From Agreia bicolorata (GTDB lineage Bacteria; Actinomycetota; Actinomycetes; Actinomycetales; Microbacteriaceae), in contig NZ_JYFC01000006.1 in the NCBI RefSeq assembly GCF_000938265.1, positions 62,001 through 126,000 on the forward strand: 64,000 nt of DNA, in the 5' to 3' direction. Below, in pieces: positions 57,675 through 64,000 of the stretch. Both the position numbers and the translations under genes were made by a program. A model generated the notes under the pieces. The model was not told where the DNA came from, made no database searches, and saw only the letters and a program-made list of their open reading frames with translations. How positions within the stretch are numbered: the first letter of the stretch is position 1; each line of letters starts with the position of its first letter.

Positions 57675-59530
57675 TGGCGGAACTGCTCGCGGGCCGCTAC
57701 GAGATCGGTCCTGTTCTGACGAGTACGGCCCTTGTTCTGAGGCATCGAGGCCGCGACACTCAACTCGATCGCGATGTCACGGTCACGTTTCTGCGCCAGG
57801 AGCTGGCCGAAGACGAGGCCAGCGTCGGACTTTTCTCGGCGATCATCTCGGTGACGTCTGAGCTGTCGCATCCCGGCATCGTCGCCGTGTACGACGCCGG
57901 ATCTGGCACGTTCGGCGATGTGCCTGTGCGCTGGGCGGTCGGCGAGGCAGTCGACGCGCCTAACGTCGACGAGTTCTCGCCCACACCACAGCAGGCAGAG
58001 CGGTGGGGAGCGGGCATGCTCGATATCGCCGAGCAGCTGGTTCAGGCCATGCAGAGCGCCCATGGCGACGGCGTCGTGCACGGCAACCTCGGACCTTCGA
58101 CGGTGCTGCTGCAGACATGCCCAGACGGCAGCCTGCGTGCGTGCGTGACAGGTTTCGGACCGCAGGCGGCCGATCTGGCGGTCTTGTCGAATCCGGCGGT
58201 GACCCAGCACATGTGGCAGGCGTTCACCGAGCAGGTCGAGTACCCGTCACCCGAGCAGCAGGCCGGTCGTGCGCCGACCCGCCGCAGCGATATCTACGGC
58301 TTCGGATGCGTGCTGGCCGCGTTGCTGCTGCACGTCGAGCGAGCCCCGGGTGGCGTTGACAGCGACGTCGCGCGGACCGCGGCGCTCGCCCGCATCGCTG
58401 AACAGGCGATGAGTGAGAAACCGGCGGATCGCCAGCACTCCTTCGCCGTGGTGGGCGAGCAGTTGCGCTGGGTCCGCTCGGCGAAGTCGCTCGATCACCT
58501 CGGCGAGAGCGGTGGTGATAGCGAGGTTTCGCCCCCCACGATGGTTCTGCCTTTCGCCCCGACGGCACGGGTCGAGCCGGCACCGGCCACGGAACGGTTG
58601 ACCTACCTGCCGGTCAAACGCGTGAAGCGCACGCGCCGAGCCCGTTCGGCAGGATCGAGCCGTGGTCGTCGATCGTCGCCCGGTGGGCGGATGTTCGCGG
58701 CTCTCACTCTCGTTGTGCTCATTGTGGCCGGGATCGGGTGGGGGATCAGCCAGTCTGAGACCCAGGCCTCATCGGCGTCGATCACCATCCCGTCTGTGGC
58801 CGGGCAGGAACTCGGCGCCGCAACAACGCTGCTCGGTTCGGTGGGACTCTCGCTCGGAGGCCAGATGCAGCGGCCGGACGCCATCGTGCCGGCCGGTCTC
58901 GTCTCGGCGACCGAGCCGGCGGCCGGCATTCAGGTGCCGGTCGGGCACTCGGTGACGCTCGTGATCTCCAGCGGACCCGATGCCCGCTCCGTGCCGCAGT
59001 TGCAGGCACTCTCTCTGGCGTCTGCCCAGGAGGCGCTTGCCGCCTCCGGTCTTGTGGCCGGGGAGATCGTGCAGCGGGACGGCCTTGCGGCTGCAGGTTC
59101 CGTGCTCGACAGCGATCCACCCTTCGGCACGTTGGTTTCCGCGGGGGTGGTCGTCGACATCGTGGTGGCGAGCGGCAATCAGCGTGTGCCGTCGGGTCTC
59201 CCCGGGCAGGCGGGCGTCGCGGCATCCCAACAACTTGCGGCCGCAGGCCTGGCGCCGCAGTTGCTCAGCCGACCGAGCAGCGACGTCGCCACCGGGGTTG
59301 TCATCGAGGTCATCCCTGGCGAAGGCTCCAGCGTGCCCCTCGGCACGATCGTCACGCTGGTCGTGGCGGAGTACACACCGCGTGCGGCTGACGGCGTGCC
59401 CACGACGACGCCGACGACAGCTTTGCCGACCAAGACGCCGCCGTCCCCTACCTCCGCCCCGACATCGAAGCCGACAACGTTCTCGCCCACCTCGCCGGCG
59501 GCGCAGCAGGATCACAACGGCGATGGGTGA
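57674..59530 (+). CDS. PASTA-domain pseudokinase (PknB-like)
   Basis: The protein has 618 residues. Residues 8-265 follow a PknB-type kinase fold, but the ATP lysine is missing (VTVTFL, Thr38 where VAVK is expected), HRD is HGN (136-138) and DFG is GFG (160-162). The helix-F Asp (RRSDIYGFG) is kept. One membrane helix (340-357) leads to three PASTA domains (about 370-435, 436-500, 501-565) and a Pro/Thr tail. PASTA domains bind peptidoglycan fragments. It is probably a non-catalytic sensor or scaffold. It overlaps the sortase gene (TAATG). Confidence 0.85.
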   Translation: MAELLAGRYEIGPVLTSTALVLRHRGRDTQLDRDVTVTFLRQELAEDEASVGLFSAIISVTSELSHPGIVAVYDAGSGTFGDVPVRWAVGEAVDAPNVDEFSPTPQQAERWGAGMLDIAEQLVQAMQSAHGDGVVHGNLGPSTVLLQTCPDGSLRACVTGFGPQAADLAVLSNPAVTQHMWQAFTEQVEYPSPEQQAGRAPTRRSDIYGFGCVLAALLLHVERAPGGVDSDVARTAALARIAEQAMSEKPADRQHSFAVVGEQLRWVRSAKSLDHLGESGGDSEVSPPTMVLPFAPTARVEPAPATERLTYLPVKRVKRTRRARSAGSSRGRRSSPGGRMFAALTLVVLIVAGIGWGISQSETQASSASITIPSVAGQELGAATTLLGSVGLSLGGQMQRPDAIVPAGLVSATEPAAGIQVPVGHSVTLVISSGPDARSVPQLQALSLASAQEALAASGLVAGEIVQRDGLAAAGSVLDSDPPFGTLVSAGVVVDIVVASGNQRVPSGLPGQAGVAASQQLAAAGLAPQLLSRPSSDVATGVVIEVIPGEGSSVPLGTIVTLVVAEYTPRAADGVPTTTPTTALPTKTPPSPTSAPTSKPTTFSPTSPAAQQDHNGDG

Positions 59531-60188
59531 TTCGGGCAAGGCCAAGCCGGTCCACCGCACGGCCATTTCGATCGATGTTTTCGAAAGCGCGGATTCGCAG
59601 GCGCTCAAGGACTTCCTCGAGCGGCGCCGTCGCATCCTGTCGCCGCTCTCGCGCAACTCCCCGCTCTCCGCGCAGCATTCGTCGGGTGGCCGACCGCTCA
59701 GCGGACCCATCTTCACGTGGACGGTCTTTGCGGGGAACGGCCGATCCATCGCATCGAGTGCGGAACTGTTCAGCAACGAGATTTCCGCAGAGCGCAGCGC
59801 GATCACGACCATGGCGAGGGTGGACGACATCGAGGTTCTGCGGGTGCGGGCCCACTCGGCGCCCATGCACGCGTGGGCAATGAATGTAGATGGGGCACCC
59901 CGACTCATCGCGCTCCGATACTTCACGACGGTGCGCCTGCGAGACCGCAACGCAGCGAGTGTTCTCGCCGCGCTCCACGATGGAATGGTCGTTCCGCCGG
60001 GTGATGGCCCTCCGCACCAGCGAATGCCGCCTCCCCTTTCGCCGCGTCGGATCACCGATGACCTACTGGCCGAGGTTGCGGGACCACTCAAACTTCGGGG
60101 CGAGGGCCGGCCGATCCGGCCGATCCTGAGGAGTTACATCTCGCAACCGGTCCGCAGCAGGATCCGCACAGACCGGGACGGTTCATGA
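59523..60188 (+). CDS. Protein with two tandem repeats, paralogue of the 43.5-kb gene
   Basis: The protein has 221 residues. Its repeats read IFTWTVFAGNGRSIASSAEL and MHAWAMNVDGAPRLIALRYF, the same pattern as in the gene at 43506, and the N-terminal ISIDVFESADSQALKDF corresponds to its VTFLEFTDSRQL. It has no signal peptide or membrane helix. The two paralogues stand at opposite ends of the surface/Pst cluster. It overlaps the previous gene by 8 bp and the next by ATGA. Confidence 0.65.
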   Translation: MGDSGKAKPVHRTAISIDVFESADSQALKDFLERRRRILSPLSRNSPLSAQHSSGGRPLSGPIFTWTVFAGNGRSIASSAELFSNEISAERSAITTMARVDDIEVLRVRAHSAPMHAWAMNVDGAPRLIALRYFTTVRLRDRNAASVLAALHDGMVVPPGDGPPHQRMPPPLSPRRITDDLLAEVAGPLKLRGEGRPIRPILRSYISQPVRSRIRTDRDGS

Positions 60189-60955
60189 CCGAGGTGCGCA
60201 TAAGCGAACGGCCGCGTGGCGGCGCTGGTTCTTCCGCCGGGCTGTTCCGATCGTTTCACCGAGCTCGCTTGCGTGCGGCGCTTCGCGTGCGAGTGCCGCT
60301 GCTCGTGTTGGCGAGCGCCGCGCTCGCGGCAGGTATATGGGGAGGCATCACCGCGACGCCGTCGGCCCGCGTTGATGCTGCGACTCAACCGACGGGCCGG
60401 GTCGCTGGTCCGGCGGTCGCCGCGCCTGTGGCGCAGCTTGCGGGCGGCGCGACCGACCCGGCGGCGGCTCAGGCCGCGGCGTCCCCGGCGGTGGTCTCCG
60501 CGGCGATCGATCCGGCGGATGGCCAACCCATCGCATCCATCTCGCCGGTGCCGGCTGTGCCGCCGCAGGCTGCGACGCCGGTCGCACCGACGCCCCTCTA
60601 TTCGATCTCGGTGACGGCTCGCGGGCACCAGACCGAGTTGGATGCTTGTCAGTGGGTTCGTATGGATGTCGGCGCGATCGCCCCGATCGTAGGCGCCCAC
60701 AACTTCTGCCACGGCGACATCGTGCTCGACATGACGATGGGGGAGATCGTGAGCGTGACGGGCACCGACCTCGACGGCGACTACCAGATCACCGGTAGCC
60801 GGGATGCTCGGGCCGGCGAGGATGCGGCCCGAGCCACCGCGGGCCTCTCCGGTGACCTCCTGTTTCAGACCTGCTACTGGGACGACGCGAGAGGCCTTCG
60901 ACTGGTGACGGCCGTCAAGGTGGATCTCTCGCTACCCCCTAGCGTGGTCGGCTGA
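60185..60955 (+). CDS. Membrane protein with possible sortase-like domain
   Basis: The protein has 256 residues: a basic start, one helix (about 34-54), an Ala/Pro/Val-rich linker (60-138) and a compact end domain. His172 (PIVGAHNFCHGD), Cys230 (LLFQTCYWDD) and Arg239 (GLRLVTAVKV) have the order and spacing (58 and 9 residues) of sortase active sites, with a MGEIVSVTG strand between. The similarity is weak and could be chance. It is the last gene of the cluster; ccsB follows with its own -10 box. Confidence 0.6.
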   Translation: MTEVRISERPRGGAGSSAGLFRSFHRARLRAALRVRVPLLVLASAALAAGIWGGITATPSARVDAATQPTGRVAGPAVAAPVAQLAGGATDPAAAQAAASPAVVSAAIDPADGQPIASISPVPAVPPQAATPVAPTPLYSISVTARGHQTELDACQWVRMDVGAIAPIVGAHNFCHGDIVLDMTMGEIVSVTGTDLDGDYQITGSRDARAGEDAARATAGLSGDLLFQTCYWDDARGLRLVTAVKVDLSLPPSVVG

Positions 60956-60977
60956 CGTTTATTCAGCCGGGGGAGCT

Positions 60978-60983
60978 TAGGAT
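60978..60983 (+). promoter_or_regulatory. ccsB: -10 box for ccsB
   Basis: TAGGAT ends seven bases before GTG 60991, suggesting that ccsB is transcribed separately from the surface cluster, on a leaderless mRNA. Confidence 0.45.
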
Positions 60984-60990
60984 TGCATCC

Positions 60991-62010
60991 GTGATGGAAA
61001 CGCTGGAACAGTACTCGATTCTCCTCGTCTATTCGGCGATGGCGATCTACGCGCTCGCGTTCATCTCGTTCGCGCTCGATCTTGCCAAGCGGTCGTCGCA
61101 GGTGAAGGCCGCGGCGGTGGCCGCTGCACCCGCATCCGCACCCGCCGAGCTCGTCGGCGCATCCGTGGCTGGCCGAAGTGGCGCAGTCGATGCGCCCGCC
61201 GCTACCGCTGGCGCATCCGGTGTCGCTGGTGCCGGTGTCGGCGCAACCCCGAAGCGTTCCGTCACCCTGCGCATCGGCGTGGCTTTGACCATTCTCGGGT
61301 TTGCGCTGCAGCTGGGCGGGGTCATCCTGCGCGGCATCGCGGCCGAGCGGGTGCCGTGGGCCAACATGTACGAGTTCTCGATCACGGGAACACTGCTCAT
61401 CATGGCCGTCTTCCTCGTGGTGCTCGTTCGCGAAGATCTGCGCTTCCTCGGCACGTTCATCACCGGGCTGGTGCTCATTCTGCTTGGTGTCTCCACCGTG
61501 AACTACTACGTCGCCGTGGTGCCGCTGCCGCCGGCGCTCGAATCGGCGTGGCTCGTGATCCACGTTTTCGTGGCCAGCCTCGGCACCGCGTTCTTCGCCA
61601 TCGGCGGCGCGCTGTCCGGCATCCAGCTGCTGCAGAACCGTCGCGAGGCGGCCAAGGGGTCGAAGTTCCTGAACTTCCGACTGCTCGACACACTGCCGGA
61701 CTCCGTGCGCCTCGAGAACCTGGCCTACCGCATCAACATCGTTGGTTTCGTCTTCTGGACCTTCACCCTCATAGCCGGCGCCGTCTGGGCAGAGCGTGCC
61801 TGGGGGCGTTACTGGGGCTGGGACACCAAAGAGGTCTGGACCTTCATCATCTGGGTCATCTACGCGGGGTACATCCACGCTCGGGCCACCAAGGGCTGGC
61901 GTGGATCGCGGTCGGCATGGCTTGCGCTGATCGGTTTCGCTGCCGTGCTGTTCAACTTCGGCGTTGTGAACGTGTTCTTCAAGGGGCTGCACGCCTACTC
62001 GGGTCTGTAG
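60991..62010 (+). CDS. ccsB: Cytochrome c biogenesis protein CcsB/CcsA
   Basis: The protein has 339 residues from GTG 60991 (ATG 60994 is possible) and eight membrane helices. The Trp-rich haem-handling motif is AERAWGRYWGWDTKEVW, and conserved His residues lie in VIHVFVASLG. An Ala-rich insertion fills residues 36-85. With ResB it transports haem and attaches it to apocytochrome c. Its separation from resB by 22 kb is unusual. Confidence 0.95.
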   Translation: MMETLEQYSILLVYSAMAIYALAFISFALDLAKRSSQVKAAAVAAAPASAPAELVGASVAGRSGAVDAPAATAGASGVAGAGVGATPKRSVTLRIGVALTILGFALQLGGVILRGIAAERVPWANMYEFSITGTLLIMAVFLVVLVREDLRFLGTFITGLVLILLGVSTVNYYVAVVPLPPALESAWLVIHVFVASLGTAFFAIGGALSGIQLLQNRREAAKGSKFLNFRLLDTLPDSVRLENLAYRINIVGFVFWTFTLIAGAVWAERAWGRYWGWDTKEVWTFIIWVIYAGYIHARATKGWRGSRSAWLALIGFAAVLFNFGVVNVFFKGLHAYSGL

Positions 62011-62026
62011 ACCGCGCGCTCGTATT

Positions 62027-62092
62027 CAGGAAGAACCGGCCTGAAAGCGCTTTTTCGTGCACGGGCGGTTCGTTCTACCTGAGCTGTGGCGC
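62027..62092. repeat. 66-bp direct repeat, family C, copy 1
   Basis: The repeat holds ACCGGCCTGAAAG, TTTTCGTGCACGGGCGGT and CTGTGGCGC at fixed spacing. It overlaps the 3' end of the membrane-protein gene at 62075 and follows ccsB. AAAGCGCTTTTT in this copy could terminate ccsB transcription. Confidence 0.85.
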
Positions 62093-62710
62093 CGACGGCA
62101 GCTCGTAGCGTGCACGGTCGAGGATGAGTGAGGCTCCGAAGAGCCCCATAGTGAGCAGTGTGGCCGCCAGCATTCCGGGCTGCGCTGCGAGGGCGGCGAG
62201 CAGCAGTACGCCACCCACGACGTAGAGAACGAGCCGCGACCGAGAGCCGCGCACAACGAGCAGAACGAGCACGACCGCCGCGAATCCGCTCAGCAGCACC
62301 GTGACCGCGAGCATCGGGCCAGACCAGAAGTCCCGCGGCTGCACGGTGGCGCGAAGCCTGCCGGTCGCGTCAGCCGCGAGAATGCTGAGGTACACGGCCG
62401 GCCCGAGCGAGAGAAGGCTGACCAGCCGCGGCCGAAGCGCCGGCGGAATCCAGGCCGACATCGCGACGATCGCCAGCGCGCTGACGAGCGCCCACACGAG
62501 AATGATCGTTGCAACGGGAACGATGTAGCCGATTCCGTCGGCACAGAAAAACGATCCCGGGGCGGCCTCGCCGACATCGGAGTACTCGCAGTAGAGATGC
62601 ACGCCGTCGCGCAGGAACGATACAAGGGGCAGGCCTCCGAGGATCACGGAGAGGACGAGCGAGACGCAGACCGAGGATGCTGCCCAAGCGCGGCCCGGAA
62701 CTGGTGTCAT
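62075..62710 (-). CDS. Integral membrane protein with five helices
   Basis: The protein has 211 residues with hydrophobic segments near 10-30, 62-85, 92-112, 132-152 and 160-200. The first loop holds two cysteines (LYCEYSD; FFCADG) that could form a disulfide. No catalytic motif. The gene is flanked by a 66-bp direct repeat and its last codons lie in the left copy. Function unknown. Confidence 0.7.
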   Translation of the reverse strand: MTPVPGRAWAASSVCVSLVLSVILGGLPLVSFLRDGVHLYCEYSDVGEAAPGSFFCADGIGYIVPVATIILVWALVSALAIVAMSAWIPPALRPRLVSLLSLGPAVYLSILAADATGRLRATVQPRDFWSGPMLAVTVLLSGFAAVVLVLLVVRGSRSRLVLYVVGGVLLLAALAAQPGMLAATLLTMGLFGASLILDRARYELPSAPQLR

Positions 62711-62744
62711 GGCATTGAGCCTGTCACGGGTGTCGGCTCTAGCT

Positions 62745-62810
62745 CAGGAGAAACCGGCCTGAAAGGCCATTTTCGTGCACGGGCGGTGCGTTCCACCTGA
62801 ACTGTGGCGC
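62745..62810. repeat. 66-bp direct repeat, family C, copy 2
   Basis: It differs from copy 1 at about 8 of 66 bases. Here the variable segment reads GGCC-TGAAA-GGCC-ATTTT, a hairpin with a T-run on the plus strand. It follows the 3' end of menC. Confidence 0.85.
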
Positions 62811-62825
62811 GGGCCCGAACGCGGG

Positions 62826-63824
62826 TCACGCCTGAAACGTGAGCACCTCGTAGCAGCGGGCGAGGCGCGCCCGCCACCAGGCGTCGCGCTCGGCGGATGC
62901 CGCGTGCTGCGTCAGCAGGGCCTCGTCGAGTTCGACGCGCTCCACCTCGATGAAGCCGCCGTTGGCGCGCACGGGCCGAGCCGTCACATCCGCCGCAAGC
63001 AGTGACGCGGTGCCCAGCCCGCAGTCGAAGTCGAGCGCGGGGATGCTCGCGGCGAGCCACGCTCCCATCGACAGGCCGACAGAGGTGTCAAGGGCACTCG
63101 ACACAACGACGGGCAGCCCGGCCTCGCGAACGATGTCGAGCGCCGAGTGCACTCCACCCAGCGGCTGCGCCTTGATCACGAGGAGATCTGCAGCCCCGGC
63201 GCGCGCCACCTCGAGAGGGTCGGATGCCCGGCGCACGCTTTCGTCGGCCGCGATCGGGATGTCCCAGTCGTGCAGGCGCTCGCGCAGCTCGGCGAGCTCG
63301 GCGATCGACGCGCAGGGCTGCTCGACATATTCGAGGTCGAATTCGGCCAGCGAGTGGATGGCGTGCTCCGCCTCGTCGACGTTCCAGCCGCCGTTCGCGT
63401 CGACGCGGATGCGCCCCTTGGCTCCGAGCTCTTTGCGCACTGCGCGCACGCGGGCGACGTCATCGGCGAGCACCTGCCCGGCCTCCGCGACCTTCACCTT
63501 CGCCGTGCGGCACCCGTCGTACATTCCGAGCACTTCGGGCACACGTGACGCATCCACCGCGGGAACCGTGGCGTTCACTCGGACGCGGTCGCGCAGGGGT
63601 GACGGCTGCGCGCGCCATCCGAAGTCGATGGCGGCCGCGAGCCAGGTGGCGGCCTCGTCGTCGCCGTATTCCACGAAGGGAGAGAACTCCGTGGAGCCCT
63701 CGGGGCCGCGGAACACGACGGCCTCACGGGTGTCGATGCGTCGAAACCGGGTGGTCAGCGGAAGCGAGACGACGTGGGCGGCAGCGAGCAGTTCGGCGAG
63801 GGGAGGGAACGCGGAGGAGGCCAT
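62826..63824 (-). CDS. menC: o-Succinylbenzoate synthase
   Basis: The protein has 332 residues of the enolase superfamily. Catalytic Lys are in TAKVKVAE and VIKAQPLGG, and metal ligands in RVDANGGWN (Asp), YVEQP (Glu) and ADES (Asp). It dehydrates SHCHC to o-succinylbenzoate in menaquinone synthesis. A CAGAAT box lies six bases before the ATG. Other enolase-family racemases look similar, but the length and motifs fit MenC. Confidence 0.9.
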   Translation of the reverse strand: MASSAFPPLAELLAAAHVVSLPLTTRFRRIDTREAVVFRGPEGSTEFSPFVEYGDDEAATWLAAAIDFGWRAQPSPLRDRVRVNATVPAVDASRVPEVLGMYDGCRTAKVKVAEAGQVLADDVARVRAVRKELGAKGRIRVDANGGWNVDEAEHAIHSLAEFDLEYVEQPCASIAELAELRERLHDWDIPIAADESVRRASDPLEVARAGAADLLVIKAQPLGGVHSALDIVREAGLPVVVSSALDTSVGLSMGAWLAASIPALDFDCGLGTASLLAADVTARPVRANGGFIEVERVELDEALLTQHAASAERDAWWRARLARCYEVLTFQA

Positions 63825-63845
63825 CTCCCCATTCTGCTCTCTGGC

Positions 63846-64000
63846 TCAGAAGAGGGCGGGTGGTGCGGTGTCTTCGGCCAGAACAGGCTCGACCGGGGTG
63901 GATGCGGCGGCGCCCGGCCATCCCGGGCCGCTCGGAACGGCGGTGCGGTTCTGGTACGCCGTGGATGCTGCGCGAGCGCGCGTGTCGGCCGCCTCGTTCA
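63846..64000 (-). CDS. C-terminal end of an unidentified protein, continues beyond window
   Basis: The frame is open from the right edge to TGA at 63848-63846 and gives about 50 residues, Ala/Pro-rich, ending EDTAPPALF. The codons follow local usage (GCATCC for Ala-Ser twice). No domain is recognisable in this part. Confidence 0.5.
   Translation of the reverse strand, partial: NEAADTRARAASTAYQNRTAVPSGPGWPGAAASTPVEPVLAEDTAPPALF

Noticed and set aside
39001-60990. Site-specific integration of the surface cluster with att sites
   Set aside because: The only shared word I could find at the two junctions is GGATTGC (7 bp), and there is no integrase, so no mechanism can be claimed.

Overview
The window is high-GC actinobacterial chromosome and most resembles the family Microbacteriaceae. 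The evidence is an IdeR/DtxR-type iron box, the 32-residue ribosomal protein bS22, the ResB/CcsB (system II) cytochrome c assembly genes, a class F-like sortase, PASTA-domain signalling, a menaquinone gene (menC), many leaderless GTG/ATG starts behind TANNNT boxes, and a strong excess of the hexamer GGATGC/GCATCC. No rRNA, tRNA, CRISPR array or intact insertion sequence was seen.

Left part (1-13 kb): a membrane protein with an HExxH motif, a marR-phr pair, a lower-GC islet with a lone ATP-grasp ligase, gabD, an amidase pseudogene with an internal deletion, and an iron-siderophore uptake locus (two permeases and a divergent binding protein around an iron box, no ATPase). From 11.5 to 18.2 kb lies an operon of a GlcD-like flavin oxidase and a complete Dpp/Nik-type ABC importer.

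18-36 kb: an SRPBCC protein, a YbdK-type glutamate-cysteine ligase family enzyme and a winged-helix regulator preceded by a long leader. The leader carries a 33-codon ORF rich in Cys and Met and a set of mutually exclusive hairpins. Then come upp, tadA, a glutamine amidotransferase, a CDF transporter, proC, a cysteine hydrolase, an SGNH hydrolase, a TrkA/KtrB potassium system, ArsR and excisionase-like regulators, an AbiEi-like protein with a nuclease-like C-terminus, gabT, bS22, and small housekeeping genes. Families of 64-66 bp repeats sit at gene 3' ends.

36-62 kb: the cytochrome c assembly genes phosphatase-tlpA-ccdA-resB are separated from ccsB by about 22 kb. That stretch encodes a secreted Fn3-type protein, a crystallin-like secreted protein, an ECF sigma factor with a membrane partner, and a long co-directional cluster. 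The cluster holds three PstS-like surface proteins, an Ig-repeat surface protein, PstC, PstA, PstB, a sortase-fold protein that appears to have lost catalytic His and Cys, a lytic transglycosylase, a class F-like sortase, a PASTA protein whose kinase domain has lost its catalytic residues, and a small protein with His/Cys/Arg in sortase order. I regard this as the best candidate for an undescribed system: a Pst-like ABC transporter coupled to surface-protein assembly. The right end has ccsB, a membrane protein flanked by a direct repeat, menC and a partial gene.
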